Shown: positions 1 through 8,189, counted from the stretch's first letter. The stretch: DNA of 35,572 bases from Bryobacterales bacterium (GCA_020851655.1 JADZCI010000039.1:1-35572); one strand, 5' to 3'. The notes: a model not told the origin generated them from the letters alone. Made by a program: numbers and translations.

Positions 1-1
1 C

Positions 2-748
2 CTGCTGCTGGTTCACACGCCCGAATGGGTGAGGAAACTGGAGACCGGCACGCTCACCTACCAGGACATCGTGAAGTTGGAGGTTCCCTACTCCCGCAAG
101 ATGGTCGAGGCGTTTTTTCTGGCTGCCGGCGGCACCACTCTCGCAGCGCGGCGCGCCCTCGACTCAGGCGTCGGATTCAACATCGGCGGCGGATTCCATC
201 ATGCCTTCCCCGGACACGGCGAAGGGTTCTGCGCGGTCAACGATATCGCCGTCGCCATCCGTGTTCTACAGCGCGATGGGGCGATTCGCACCGCGCTGGT
301 GATCGACTGCGACGTCCACCACGGCAACGGCACCGCGGCTATTTTCAGCGGTGACCCGTCGGTCTTCACCATCTCGCTGCACCAGTTCAACAACTACCCG
401 GCCGAGAAGCCGCCTTCCACCATTGACGTTCACCTCAAGGATGAAACGCGTGATCGCGAGTACCTGGAAAAGCTCCAGGATGCCTACGGCATCGCGGTCG
501 AAGGGTTTCGTCCGGACCTGGTGGTCTATGTGGCGGGAAGCGATCCGTACTACGATGACCAGCTTGGCGGATTGTCGCTCACCATGGAAGGCATGAAGGA
601 GCGCGACAGCATCGTCTTTACGCTGGCGCGGCGTCACAAGACTCCGGTCGCCGTGACGCTGGCGGGCGGCTACGCGCACAATCTCAGCGACACAGTCGCG
701 TTGCACGTCAACACGGTGCTGGCGGCGCGCGATGCGCTGGCCCGGTGA
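2..748 (+). CDS. Histone deacetylase family protein (AcuC-like), 5' partial
   Basis: This is a zinc-dependent deacetylase of the arginase/deacetylase fold. Bacterial members remove acetyl groups from protein lysines, acetylpolyamines or other small amides in the cytoplasm. The frame is open to the left edge, so the N-terminus is missing; the first visible residues (HTPEWVRKL) match the usual N-terminal region of the family. Visible motifs are the GGGFHHAFPGHGEGFC active-site segment with its His-His pair (nt 185-235), the zinc-binding DCDVHHGNGT block (nt 305-334), a DPYYDD segment with further metal-ligand Asp residues, and a C-terminal LAGGYA block. The substrate cannot be told from sequence. 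It is convergent with the LacI gene, 13 bp away, with no clear terminator between them. A GTG at 29 could be read as a start but lies inside the conserved domain. Confidence 0.9.
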   Translation: MLLVHTPEWVRKLETGTLTYQDIVKLEVPYSRKMVEAFFLAAGGTTLAARRALDSGVGFNIGGGFHHAFPGHGEGFCAVNDIAVAIRVLQRDGAIRTALVIDCDVHHGNGTAAIFSGDPSVFTISLHQFNNYPAEKPPSTIDVHLKDETRDREYLEKLQDAYGIAVEGFRPDLVVYVAGSDPYYDDQLGGLSLTMEGMKERDSIVFTLARRHKTPVAVTLAGGYAHNLSDTVALHVNTVLAARDALAR

Positions 749-761
749 GGGCGCCAGAGGC

Positions 762-1763
762 TCATTCCGACGCGGCCGGTCCGGTCGACTCTCTCAATAT
801 CAGCTCGGGGTCGATCATGATTTCTTTGCCTGGAGGCTTGCCGGTGTGCGTCTCCGGCGCCAGGAACTGGAACATCAGGTGGCCGATGCGGTCGCGGGGA
901 ATGTGAAGGGTCGTCAGCGGAGGGCAGCAGAATTCCGACAGCTTGATGTTGTCGAAGCCGGTCACCGAGACGTCCTGTGGAACGCGCAGGCCGTGCTGCC
1001 GCAGTTCGCGCAGCACGCCGGCCGCGACAAAGTCGTTGACGCAGATGATGGCCGTTGGCCGGAACCCGGTCGCCAGCAACTCCCGCGCCGCCGACCGGCC
1101 CCCTTCGAGGCCGTCCTGGTCGGCGGCCGTGCGCCATTCGGCGCCCGGAGCGTACCGCGACACGGTATCGAGAAAGGCCTGCTCGCGTTCGCTGGTTGGA
1201 CCGAGCGCCGAGTGATGCCCGATGAAAGCCAGCTTCCGGTGTCCCAGCGAGTGCAGGTATTCAACCACCTGCTCGATGCCGCGGCGGTAGTTGACGCGAA
1301 TGTTCGAGATGTTCCGGGTGGCCGTGCCCACGTCGTAGAACACGGTCGGAATCTTGCTGTTGGTCAGTTCCTGGATCAGGTCAGCGTCCATCTCGGAGAC
1401 AACCACGGCAAGACCGGCCACCCGCCGCCCGATCATCAGGCGGATGCTGCGTGTGAGTTGTTCCGGCCGGTAATCGGTATTGGCCAGAAACACGTCGTAA
1501 CCCTGGAGACGCGCGTCGGCTTCAAGCGTCCGGAACACGTCGAAGAAAAACGGATTCTCCATGTTGGAGACGATCATGCCCAGCGTGCGGCTCTTGCCGC
1601 CCGCCAGCGTGCGGGCGTGCAGGTTGGGGTGGTAGTTCAGTTCCTGAACCGCCCTGAGAACCTTGACGCGCGTCGCGTTCCGGACGACGTCGATATTGTT
1701 AAGAACTCGTGAAACGGTCGCCGTGGAAACGCCGGCCCGCTTCGCCACTTCCTCTAAGTTCAT
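762..1763 (-). CDS. LacI-family transcriptional regulator
   Basis: A 333-residue DNA-binding repressor of the LacI/GalR family. Residues 1-46 form the HTH and hinge region (LEEVAKRAGVSTATVSRVLNN, then LNYHPNLHARTLAGG). Residues from about 60 form the periplasmic-binding-protein-like sensor domain that normally binds a sugar or related effector; TLGMIVSNMENPFF is its typical opening, and VTGFDNIKLSEFCCPPLTTL is the usual late segment. The length is normal for the family. No transport or sugar-catabolic operon sits beside it, so the effector and targets are unknown. A strong sigma70-type promoter and a possible operator lie just upstream at 1791-1825, which suggests autoregulation. The start is the ATG at 1763, 34 bp from the -10 box, without a strong Shine-Dalgarno sequence. 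Confidence 0.93.
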   Translation of the reverse strand: MNLEEVAKRAGVSTATVSRVLNNIDVVRNATRVKVLRAVQELNYHPNLHARTLAGGKSRTLGMIVSNMENPFFFDVFRTLEADARLQGYDVFLANTDYRPEQLTRSIRLMIGRRVAGLAVVVSEMDADLIQELTNSKIPTVFYDVGTATRNISNIRVNYRRGIEQVVEYLHSLGHRKLAFIGHHSALGPTSEREQAFLDTVSRYAPGAEWRTAADQDGLEGGRSAARELLATGFRPTAIICVNDFVAAGVLRELRQHGLRVPQDVSVTGFDNIKLSEFCCPPLTTLHIPRDRIGHLMFQFLAPETHTGKPPGKEIMIDPELILRESTGPAASE

Positions 1764-1790
1764 CCGCTAGTTTCTAATCACTTTCCAGGC

Positions 1791-1816
1791 ACGGTCATTA
1801 TAACCACAAATACCGT
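1791..1816. promoter_or_regulatory. Candidate LacI-type operator overlapping the promoter
   Basis: ACGGT (1791-1795) and ACCGT (1812-1816) are perfect inverted arms; extended outer halves (ACGGTCATT against AAATACCGT) match at 7 of 9 positions. The site covers the -10 box and spacer of the regulator promoter, a usual place for autorepression. The 16-bp separation of the perfect arms is wider than a compact LacI palindrome, so this remains tentative. Confidence 0.3.
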
Positions 1817-1825
1817 AATTGTAAC
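1797..1825 (-). promoter_or_regulatory. Promoter of the LacI regulator gene
   Basis: On the minus strand a perfect TATAAT -10 box (1797-1802) lies 17 bp from GTTACA (1820-1825), a 4/6 match to the -35 consensus. Transcription would start near 1790 and give a leader of about 27 nt before the ATG at 1763. The surroundings are AT-rich compared with the coding sequence. Confidence 0.6.
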
Positions 1826-1867
1826 TGGCCAGGGCTCGGGCGAGAGTACTGGACCGTGAAAGCGCGT

Positions 1868-1897
1868 TTGACCCCGCGCGCCCCGGCGCGATAAGAT
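1868..1897 (+). promoter_or_regulatory. Promoter of tRNA-Glu
   Basis: TTGACC (1868-1873) and TAAGAT (1892-1897) are separated by 18 bp and lie 34 bp upstream of the mature tRNA-Glu 5' end, on the same strand. The spacer holds a GC-rich CGCGCG stretch. Confidence 0.5.
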
Positions 1898-1931
1898 GAT
1901 GAGGGATCGGAAGTCCTTTCCGTCCCAACGC

Positions 1932-2009
1932 GTCCCCATCGTCTAGCCCGGCCTAGGACACCGCCCTTTCACGGCGATAACGCGGGTTCGAATCCCGCTG
2001 GGGACGCCA
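1932..2009 (+). tRNA. tRNA-Glu (anticodon UUC)
   Basis: The full cloverleaf can be folded. The 7-bp acceptor stem pairs GTCCCCA (1932-1938) with TGGGGAC (1999-2005), followed by discriminator G2006 and an encoded CCA (2007-2009). The T-stem is GCGGG/CCCGC (1982-1986 with 1994-1998) around TTCGAAT. The anticodon loop CTTTCAC (1966-1972) places TTC at 1968-1970, which reads GAA/GAG. The sequence closely follows the bacterial tRNA-Glu pattern. The top anticodon-stem pair is C1961 opposite A1977, a mismatch where most bacterial tRNA-Glu have C-G. Confidence 0.97.
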
Positions 2010-2105
2010 ATTTTTTCGCGGCGCCGGCACGCCAGTTTTGCCGTTCAATCTCGCTTCTCCTCACGAGTGGCGCCGCTTGAATCAGACGACGAGGAGAAAT
2101 CAGAA

Positions 2106-2939
2106 GTGTTAATCAACAGACTGCCGCGGCTTGTGGCGATGTGTGTCCTGGCCGTATTCGGATTGGTGGCGCACGCGCGCGCCGCCGTGGTGGCGATCGA
2201 TCAGCGGGCCGCGCTGGCGGGCCGGGTGACGCCGCAGGATACGCCGGGCTTCCCGGTCACGATATCCGAGCCGGGAAGCTACCGCCTGACGAGCAATCTC
2301 GTCTTGTCCGACGCCGCGATGACGGCGGTTCAGATCACCGCCGGCAACGTCACGCTCGATCTCAATGGCTTCAGCATCATCGGACCGAACGTTTGCACGG
2401 CGAACCCGATCACTTGCGCGATTCGCGGCGGAGGGATCGGAATCATGGCCGTCGGCGACACCGGCGTGCCGAGTCCCGCCAACATTCGGGTCATGAACGG
2501 CATGGTGCGCGGCATGGGATCGCACGGCATCCGGATGATGGGCGAGTCGACCGTGGTCGAGCGGGTGCTGGCGGTGAGCAACGGCGGACCGGGCATCGTA
2601 GTCGGCAATGGCAGTGTGATTGACAGCGAGGCGCGTTTGAGCGGCTCGGGTACCGCCATCGTCGGACTTCACGTCCGCGGCTGCACCGCCGCCAACAACG
2701 TGTTCGGCATCTTCGTCCGTCCCGGCGGAGTAGCGGCCGGCAACACCGCCATGGCCAACGAAGGGGGAGGGATTTCGGTGACCAACGCGACAGCTACCGG
2801 CAACACCGCCACCAACAACGTGAACTACGGGATAGACGCCATCTGCCCTGGCGCGCTGACCGGCAACACCGCCTTTGGGAACACGGTGATCAATATCCGC
2901 ACCAATGGACTGTGCACGGTAACCGGCAACGCCCAGTAG
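2106..2939 (+). CDS. Secreted right-handed beta-helix repeat protein
   Basis: A protein of about 277 residues with a Sec signal peptide (MLINRLPRLVAMCVLAVFGL, then VAHARA) and a parallel beta-helix of the pectate-lyase/NosD type. The mature part has the motif GSYRLTSNLVL, then VTLDLNGFSI, typical of proteins that begin a beta-helix, followed by rungs rich in Gly, Asn and Val with recurring GNTA turns. The final rungs repeat at a 20-21 residue period, also visible in the DNA. Such proteins bind or cleave polysaccharides or act as surface scaffolds; no catalytic residues can be assigned. I chose the GTG at 2106 because GAGGAG (2091-2096) lies 9 bp upstream and the signal peptide then starts the protein; the ATG at 2067 would place an acidic leader before the signal. 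Convergent with the next gene. Confidence 0.75.
   Translation: MLINRLPRLVAMCVLAVFGLVAHARAAVVAIDQRAALAGRVTPQDTPGFPVTISEPGSYRLTSNLVLSDAAMTAVQITAGNVTLDLNGFSIIGPNVCTANPITCAIRGGGIGIMAVGDTGVPSPANIRVMNGMVRGMGSHGIRMMGESTVVERVLAVSNGGPGIVVGNGSVIDSEARLSGSGTAIVGLHVRGCTAANNVFGIFVRPGGVAAGNTAMANEGGGISVTNATATGNTATNNVNYGIDAICPGALTGNTAFGNTVINIRTNGLCTVTGNAQ
2737..2930 (+). repeat. 60-63 bp periodic repeat coding for beta-helix rungs
   Basis: The 14-mer CCGGCAACACCGCC occurs at 2737-2750, 2797-2810 and 2860-2873, and its first 8 bases recur at 2923-2930. Spacings are 60, 63 and 63 bp, that is 20-21 residues, about one beta-helix coil. The exact conservation of the core suggests recent in-frame duplication of a rung. 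Confidence 0.7.
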
Positions 2940-2958
2940 GAGGCGGGCCGGCCGCGCT

Positions 2959-4305
2959 TCAGGCCCCAAAGAGGTTGACGTTCAGAAAATCGTTGCGGAA
3001 TTTGCCTTTGGGATCGTACTTGCCGGCAAGCTGGCGGAAGCCATCGAAATGCTCATAGCGCGACCGCAGGACCGCCGGCGGCATGGCAAACAGCTTGCCC
3101 CAGTGCGGCCGCGGCGCGTAGGGCTCAAGCTCCTTCTCGATCAGCGGCAGGAGACGGCGCACGGCGGGCCAGTCCTGCTTCCAGGTGAAGTGAATGGCCA
3201 CGCTCGGCCGCCCGCATGCCATGCTCATCCACAGGTCGTCGGCGGCGACGGTCCGGATTTCGCTGATCAACAGGTGCGGCGACACCTGCTCACCCAGCCG
3301 GGCGATAGCCAGAATCGCATCCACCGCATTCTTGCGAGGCACGAAATACTCCGACTGCAATTCCTTGCCGACGCTCGGCGTGAACCCCATCTTGAAGTGC
3401 GGCAGGCGCTCGTACCAGGGACCGGGCAGGCCCATTTGCGGCGTGCAATTTTCGGCGGGCAGTTCCGCAATCGGGTGCAGGTTGCGCTTGGCGAGCCGCG
3501 CTTCCAGCCATTGCTCGGGCGCGACAAACTTCACCCGCGTCTTGAGCCAGACCTCGTTGACCCGCGGCTGCCGCCAGTCGGTGAACAGGCTCACGCTGTA
3601 GGCGCTGGCTTGGATGTCGTCAAAATGATCCTTGACCTGGCTGAGCGGCATGTTCTCGTAAACGTACTGCTCCACCTTGAACGACGGCTGGATGTCGAGC
3701 GTCAGGCGCACGGCCACGCCGAGCGCGCCTAGGCCAACGACGGCGCCCCCAAAGTCGCCCTTGGCGGCGCGGCTCAGTTTCACCAAGCCGCCGTCCGCCG
3801 TCACCATCTCCAGCGCATTGACGGCGGTGGCCAGGTTTCCGTTCTTCTGTCCCGAGCCATGCGTGGCGGTGGCGCACGCTCCCGCAATCGAGATGTGCGG
3901 CAGCGACGCCAGGTTATGCAGCGCAAACCCCTTGCTCTCCAGGTAAGGGCAAAGTTGCGCGTAGGTGATTCCGCCGTCAACCGTCACGGTGCGCGCCGCC
4001 GCATCGAGCGCGACAACCTCGTGCATGGGTTTGAGCGAGAGCAGGTTGTCCCGGCTGTCGGCGATTTCATTGAAGCAGTGGCGGGTTCCCAGCACTTTGA
4101 TGCGCTGCTGCGCCGGAAGGATAGAGCGGACCTGTTCGACGGACGCCGCCTCATGGAGACGGTCCGTCCCGTAGGTGAGGTTGCCAGCCCAGTTTTTGAG
4201 CCGTTCAGCGGCGTGGGCCAAGTGTGAAGCGAGGCCGCCGGACAGCAGTTGGAAGAGTGTTCGTCGATTCACGGCGTTCAGGGATGATATCAAAAACGCG
4301 CGCAT
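2959..4305 (-). CDS. FAD-linked alditol/sugar-lactone oxidase-type oxidoreductase, Tat-type leader
   Basis: An FAD-binding_4 (VAO/PCMH fold) oxidase of the aldonolactone/alditol oxidase group, which oxidises sugar alcohols or sugar lactones using oxygen or another acceptor. GTRHCFN near residue 75 matches the family segment whose His carries covalent FAD (His76 here). SLPHISIAGACATATHGSG and ALGVAVRLTLDIQP are the FAD-domain signatures. The C-terminal part (SEIRTVAADDLWMSMACGR, then HFTWKQD, and a final HWGKLF segment) fits the D-arabinono-lactone oxidase domain. The N-terminus holds NRRTLFQLLSGGLASHLAHA, a Tat-like signal. The start is uncertain: ATG 4305, GTG 4272 directly before NRR, or GTG 4332; none has a clear Shine-Dalgarno. 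It diverges from aceE. The exact substrate is unknown. Confidence 0.85.
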   Translation of the reverse strand: MRAFLISSLNAVNRRTLFQLLSGGLASHLAHAAERLKNWAGNLTYGTDRLHEAASVEQVRSILPAQQRIKVLGTRHCFNEIADSRDNLLSLKPMHEVVALDAAARTVTVDGGITYAQLCPYLESKGFALHNLASLPHISIAGACATATHGSGQKNGNLATAVNALEMVTADGGLVKLSRAAKGDFGGAVVGLGALGVAVRLTLDIQPSFKVEQYVYENMPLSQVKDHFDDIQASAYSVSLFTDWRQPRVNEVWLKTRVKFVAPEQWLEARLAKRNLHPIAELPAENCTPQMGLPGPWYERLPHFKMGFTPSVGKELQSEYFVPRKNAVDAILAIARLGEQVSPHLLISEIRTVAADDLWMSMACGRPSVAIHFTWKQDWPAVRRLLPLIEKELEPYAPRPHWGKLFAMPPAVLRSRYEHFDGFRQLAGKYDPKGKFRNDFLNVNLFGA

Positions 4306-4396
4306 AAGTGACTTGGAGTCACCCAACCACACGGAATTTCAGGGCTTTTGTGTCCGCTGTCCGGTAAAATAGGAATTATCCGAGGGGCTTCCCTTT

Positions 4397-7078
4397 ATGT
4401 TGCGAACCAAAGTCGACAAACCCGAAGACTTAAATCCCGCCGAAACGAGCGAATGGCTCGAGGCACTTGACCAAGTCATAGACGAAGGAGGGCCGGACCG
4501 GGCGAGCTTCCTTCTGGAACGGCTATCCCATCACGCGGCGCTACAAGGAGCGCCCGCGGCGTTAAAGGTCACGACGCCCTACGTCAACACGATTCCGGCG
4601 AGCGAGGAGGTTCCGTACCCTGGGGACCGGGCGATCGAGCGACGGATCAAGAGTTTCGTGCGCTGGAACGCGGTGGCGATGGTGGTGCGCGCCAACAAGT
4701 ACGACGACGGGATTGGCGGCCACATCTCGACATTCGCCTCGTCGGCGACGCTGGTCGAGGTGGGCATGAACCACTTTTTCCGCGCCAGCATTGACGGGCT
4801 GCCGGGAGACCTCATCTACTTTCAGGGTCACGCGTCACCGGGGATGTACTCGCGCGCCTACCTGGAAGGGCGGCTCAACGAGGACCACCTGAAGAACTTC
4901 CGGCACGAACTGCGTGAGCAGCCGGGGTTGTCTTCGTATCCGCATCCGTGGCTGATGCCCGACTTCTGGCAGTTTCCGACGGTGTCGATGGGCTTGGGTC
5001 CGATCAACTCGATTTACCAGGCGCGCTTCATGCGCTACCTGGAGAACCGCGGCATCATCGCCAAGACCAACCGCAAGGTCTGGGCATTTCTGGGCGACGG
5101 CGAGACGGACGAACCGGAGACGCTCGGCGCCATTCGCATTGCGTCCGGCGAAGGGCTGGACAACCTGATCTTTGTCGTCAACTGCAACCTGCAGCGCCTG
5201 GACGGCCCGGTGAGGGGCAACTCGAACGTCATACAGGAGCTGGAAGGCGCGTTTCGGGGCTGCGGCTGGAACGTCATTAAGCTGATCTGGGGCAGCGATT
5301 GGGATCCGCTGTTTGCCAAGGACCGCGGCGGGCTGCTGGTACGCCGCATGCACGAGTGCGTGGACGGCGAGTACCAGAGTTACAAAGCGCGCGGGGGCGC
5401 CTACGTGCGGCAGGAATTTTTCGGCAAGTATCCCGAACTGCTGGAACTGGTCGAAGACCTGACGGATGTGCAACTGGCGCGGCTGGCGCGCGGCGGACAC
5501 GATCCGGTGAAGGTCTACAACGCTTATAAGCGCGCGTTTGAACACACCGGGCAGCCCACGGTCATTCTGGCCAAGACGGTGAAGGGCTACGGCATGGGCG
5601 AAGCGGGCGAAGGCCGCAACACGACGCATCAGCAAAAGAAAATGAATGAGAACGAGCTCGCTCACCTGCGGGCGCGCTTCGACATTCCGATTCCGGAAGA
5701 GACGGTCACGACGGTGAGCTTTTACCGGCCGCCGGAGGACTCGCCCGAGATGCGGTACATGAAGGAGCGGCGCAAGGCGCTGGGCGGTTCGCTGCCGGCG
5801 CGCCGGCCGTTGCACGTCAACTTGAACGTGCCCGGGCTGGAGGCGTTTGCCGATTCACTGAATGGTTCCGGCGGACGTCCGGTCTCGACCACGATGGCGT
5901 TTGTCGCGGTGCTCAAGCTGCTGCTCAAGAACAAGGACCTGGGCAAGCTGGTGGTGCCGATTATTCCGGACGAGGCGCGGACGTTCGGCATCGAGTCGCT
6001 GTTCCGGCAGATTTCGATTTACGCGCCGCACGGGCAACTGTACACGCCCCAGGACAGCGAGCAGTTCCTGTATTACAAGGAAGCGCAGGACGGGCAGATC
6101 CTGGAAGAGGGGATCACGGAAGCGGGCTCGATGGCGAGCTTTACGGCGGCGGGCACGGCGTACGCCATGTACCAGACGCCCACGATTCCGTTCTTCATTT
6201 ATTACTCGATGTTCGGGTTCCAGCGGATCGGCGACCTGATCTGGGCGTTTGGCGATGCGCGCGGACGCGGCTTCATGCTAGGCGCCACGGCGGGACGCAC
6301 GACGCTGAACGGCGAAGGGCTGCAACACGAAGACGGCCACAGCCAGGTGCTGGCCTCGACAGTGCCCAATTGTGTTTCTTATGATCCGGCGTACGCCTAC
6401 GAGATCGCGGTCATCGTGCAGGAAGGATTGCGGCGGATGTACCAGGAGAACGAAGACGTTTTCTACTACATCACGCTGGGCAACGAGAACTACGCGCAGC
6501 CGCGCATGCCGGAAGGCGGCGAGGTGCGCGAGGGCATTCTGAAGGGCATCTACAAGGTGCATGCGAGCGAGCACGGCGAGGCGCAAACGCAGTTATGGGG
6601 CAGCGCCTCGATATTGAACGAGGCGTTGCGGGCGCAGCAGATTTTGTGGGACAAGTTCCAGGTGGCCGCCGATGTGTGGAACGTGACCAGTTACAACGAA
6701 CTGCGGCGCGACGCGCTGGCCTGCGACCGCTGGAACCGGCTGCATCCGGCGCAGACCGGCAAGAAGCCGTTTGTCATGCAAGCCATGGAAGCGACCAAGG
6801 GTCCGATCATCGCGGCCAGCGATTACATGAAGGTGATGGCGGATCAGCTTGCGCCGTGGCTGGGCGGGCGCATGGTGGCGCTGGGCACGGACGGTTTTGG
6901 ACGCAGCGACAGCCGCCCGTACCTGAGGCGGTTTTTCGAGGTGGATGCCGAGTCGATTGCCTGCGCGGCGCTGGCGCAGTTGTCGCGCTGGGGGCAGTTT
7001 GACCCGCAACGCGCGCAGCAGGCCTATTACGACTTCGGGATCGATCCGGGTTCGAAGAAGAACCCGGCTGTGAGCTGA
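4397..7078 (+). CDS. aceE: Pyruvate dehydrogenase E1 component, homodimeric type
   Basis: This is the 893-residue thiamine-diphosphate E1 enzyme, which decarboxylates pyruvate and transfers the acetyl group to the lipoyl E2 subunit. Length and sequence follow E. coli AceE (887 residues) from end to end: YPGDRAIERRIKS and RWNAVAMV near the start, GHISTFASSATL, YFQGHASPGMYSRAYLEGRL, the ThDP/Mg motif GDGE...NCN (residues 233-263), KTVKGYGMG, DEARTFGIESLFRQI, QRIGDLIWAFGDARGRGF, TTLNGEGLQHEDGHS, and the C-terminal LGTDGFGRSDSR. ATG 4397 is preceded by GAGGGG. No E2 (aceF) or E3 (lpd) is visible in the window, so the rest of the complex must be encoded elsewhere. The last base of its stop codon is the first base of the next gene's ATG, which suggests translational coupling. 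Confidence 0.97.
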   Translation: MLRTKVDKPEDLNPAETSEWLEALDQVIDEGGPDRASFLLERLSHHAALQGAPAALKVTTPYVNTIPASEEVPYPGDRAIERRIKSFVRWNAVAMVVRANKYDDGIGGHISTFASSATLVEVGMNHFFRASIDGLPGDLIYFQGHASPGMYSRAYLEGRLNEDHLKNFRHELREQPGLSSYPHPWLMPDFWQFPTVSMGLGPINSIYQARFMRYLENRGIIAKTNRKVWAFLGDGETDEPETLGAIRIASGEGLDNLIFVVNCNLQRLDGPVRGNSNVIQELEGAFRGCGWNVIKLIWGSDWDPLFAKDRGGLLVRRMHECVDGEYQSYKARGGAYVRQEFFGKYPELLELVEDLTDVQLARLARGGHDPVKVYNAYKRAFEHTGQPTVILAKTVKGYGMGEAGEGRNTTHQQKKMNENELAHLRARFDIPIPEETVTTVSFYRPPEDSPEMRYMKERRKALGGSLPARRPLHVNLNVPGLEAFADSLNGSGGRPVSTTMAFVAVLKLLLKNKDLGKLVVPIIPDEARTFGIESLFRQISIYAPHGQLYTPQDSEQFLYYKEAQDGQILEEGITEAGSMASFTAAGTAYAMYQTPTIPFFIYYSMFGFQRIGDLIWAFGDARGRGFMLGATAGRTTLNGEGLQHEDGHSQVLASTVPNCVSYDPAYAYEIAVIVQEGLRRMYQENEDVFYYITLGNENYAQPRMPEGGEVREGILKGIYKVHASEHGEAQTQLWGSASILNEALRAQQILWDKFQVAADVWNVTSYNELRRDALACDRWNRLHPAQTGKKPFVMQAMEATKGPIIAASDYMKVMADQLAPWLGGRMVALGTDGFGRSDSRPYLRRFFEVDAESIACAALAQLSRWGQFDPQRAQQAYYDFGIDPGSKKNPAVS

Positions 7079-7989
7079 TGGTCTTCCTCAGAGAGGAGGA
7101 TGTCCAGCGGTTGCTGCCGATGCGGGACGCCGTAGCGGTGATGCGCGAGACGTTTGAAGCGCTGGCGGCGGGCGAGGCGGGCAACCATCCGCGGCACCGT
7201 TTGTACGTGCCCACGGGCGCGGTGCTGCACAGCCTGGCCGGCTGGTGGAAGGGCTACTTTGGGACCAAGGTGTACGCCACGCACGTCAAGCACGGGGCGC
7301 ACTTTCTGGTGTGGCTGTGCGACGCGGCAACGGCCGAACCGCTGGCGTTGCTGGAGGCCAATCACCTGGGGCAAATTCGCACGGGCGCGGCCAGCGGCTA
7401 TGCCACCGATATCATGGCTCCGCGCGAGGCCTCGACGCTGGCGGTGATCGGCAGCGGGTTTCAGTCCTGGACGCAGTTGGAAGCCGTGCTTGCCGTCCGC
7501 CGGATTGAGCAGGTGCGAGTGTACAGCCGCACGGAAGACAAGCGCACCCGGTTTGCGGCCGAAGCCCAGGCGGCGTTCGGCGTGGACATCACCGCCGCCG
7601 CGTCAGCCGAAGCGGCGGTGCGGGACGCCGACATTATCGCCACGGCCACCTGGTCCAAGGATCCGGTGATTGAAGCGGCGTGGGTCAAGCCCGGGGCGCA
7701 CATCAACGCCGCCGGGTCAAACCAGGCGCAGCGGGGCGAGATTCCCGCCGATCTGGTTCACAGCGCACGCTGGATCGCGGTGGACTCGCTCGAGCAGGCG
7801 CGCATCGAGGCGGGCGACCTGCTGCTGGCGGGAGACCTGGACAAGATGCCTATCGTGGAACTCCAGGATTGGGGTACGCGCTCACGCGGCGCGCGGGATA
7901 CAACGATCTTTAAGTCGATTGGGCTGGGAGTGGAGGACGTGGCGGCGGCGGCGTTCGTCTACCGGCGCTACTCCGGCGCCGACAACTGA
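7078..7989 (+). CDS. Ornithine cyclodeaminase / mu-crystallin family dehydrogenase
   Basis: A 303-residue NAD(P)-dependent enzyme of the OCD/mu-crystallin family. Members include ornithine cyclodeaminase, archaeal-type alanine dehydrogenase and ketimine reductases. Visible features are the N-terminal substrate domain, where GTKVYATH carries the usual substrate-binding Lys and LEANHLGQIRTGAASG is the family signature; the Rossmann GSGFQS motif (residues 125-130); VYSRTEDKRTRFA; and ATATWSKDPVIE followed by GAHINAAGSNQ. It overlaps the aceE stop codon by one base and is probably made from the same mRNA. An alanine dehydrogenase role (alanine to pyruvate) would make metabolic sense next to AceE, but sequence alone does not separate the family's activities. 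Its 3' end overlaps the convergent small CXXC gene by 22 bp. Confidence 0.9.
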   Translation: MVFLREEDVQRLLPMRDAVAVMRETFEALAAGEAGNHPRHRLYVPTGAVLHSLAGWWKGYFGTKVYATHVKHGAHFLVWLCDAATAEPLALLEANHLGQIRTGAASGYATDIMAPREASTLAVIGSGFQSWTQLEAVLAVRRIEQVRVYSRTEDKRTRFAAEAQAAFGVDITAAASAEAAVRDADIIATATWSKDPVIEAAWVKPGAHINAAGSNQAQRGEIPADLVHSARWIAVDSLEQARIEAGDLLLAGDLDKMPIVELQDWGTRSRGARDTTIFKSIGLGVEDVAAAAFVYRRYSGADN

Positions 7990-8171
7990 TTGTCGACTTC
8001 GCGCCACGCGCTGATCTTCAAGCGGCGGCAGACCCAGCAGAGCTCTTCAGTGGAAAGCTGGGCGACCGGATCGCCACAGACGACGCACTTGGCCTCGGCG
8101 CCGGTGGCTTTTTGGGGCCTGGGCTCTGAAGGTGGTTCGGAAACAGTGCGGTTCCGCTTGACTCGGCGCAT
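7968..8171 (-). CDS. Small CXXC zinc-ribbon-like protein, hypothetical
   Basis: A 67-residue basic protein with two CXXC knuckles (C29VVC32 and C45WVC48) 12 residues apart, as in small zinc ribbons. The N-terminus (MRRVKRNRTV) is strongly basic and could contact nucleic acid. The four cysteines in metal-binding spacing argue for a real gene, although it is short and overlaps the 3' end of the OCD gene on the other strand. The ATG at 8171 has only a weak GGAA upstream. It follows the alpha/beta hydrolase by 18 bp on the same strand. Function unknown. Confidence 0.55.
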   Translation of the reverse strand: MRRVKRNRTVSEPPSEPRPQKATGAEAKCVVCGDPVAQLSTEELCWVCRRLKISAWREVDNQLSAPE

Positions 8172-8189
8172 CGTGATTCCAGTGTACCG

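Noticed and set aside
732..1712. 326-codon plus-strand frame
   Set aside because: It is antisense to the LacI gene and low in recognisable structure.
2930..2965. Terminator between the beta-helix gene and the FAD oxidase gene
   Set aside because: There is a GC-rich partial inverted repeat but no T-run on either strand.
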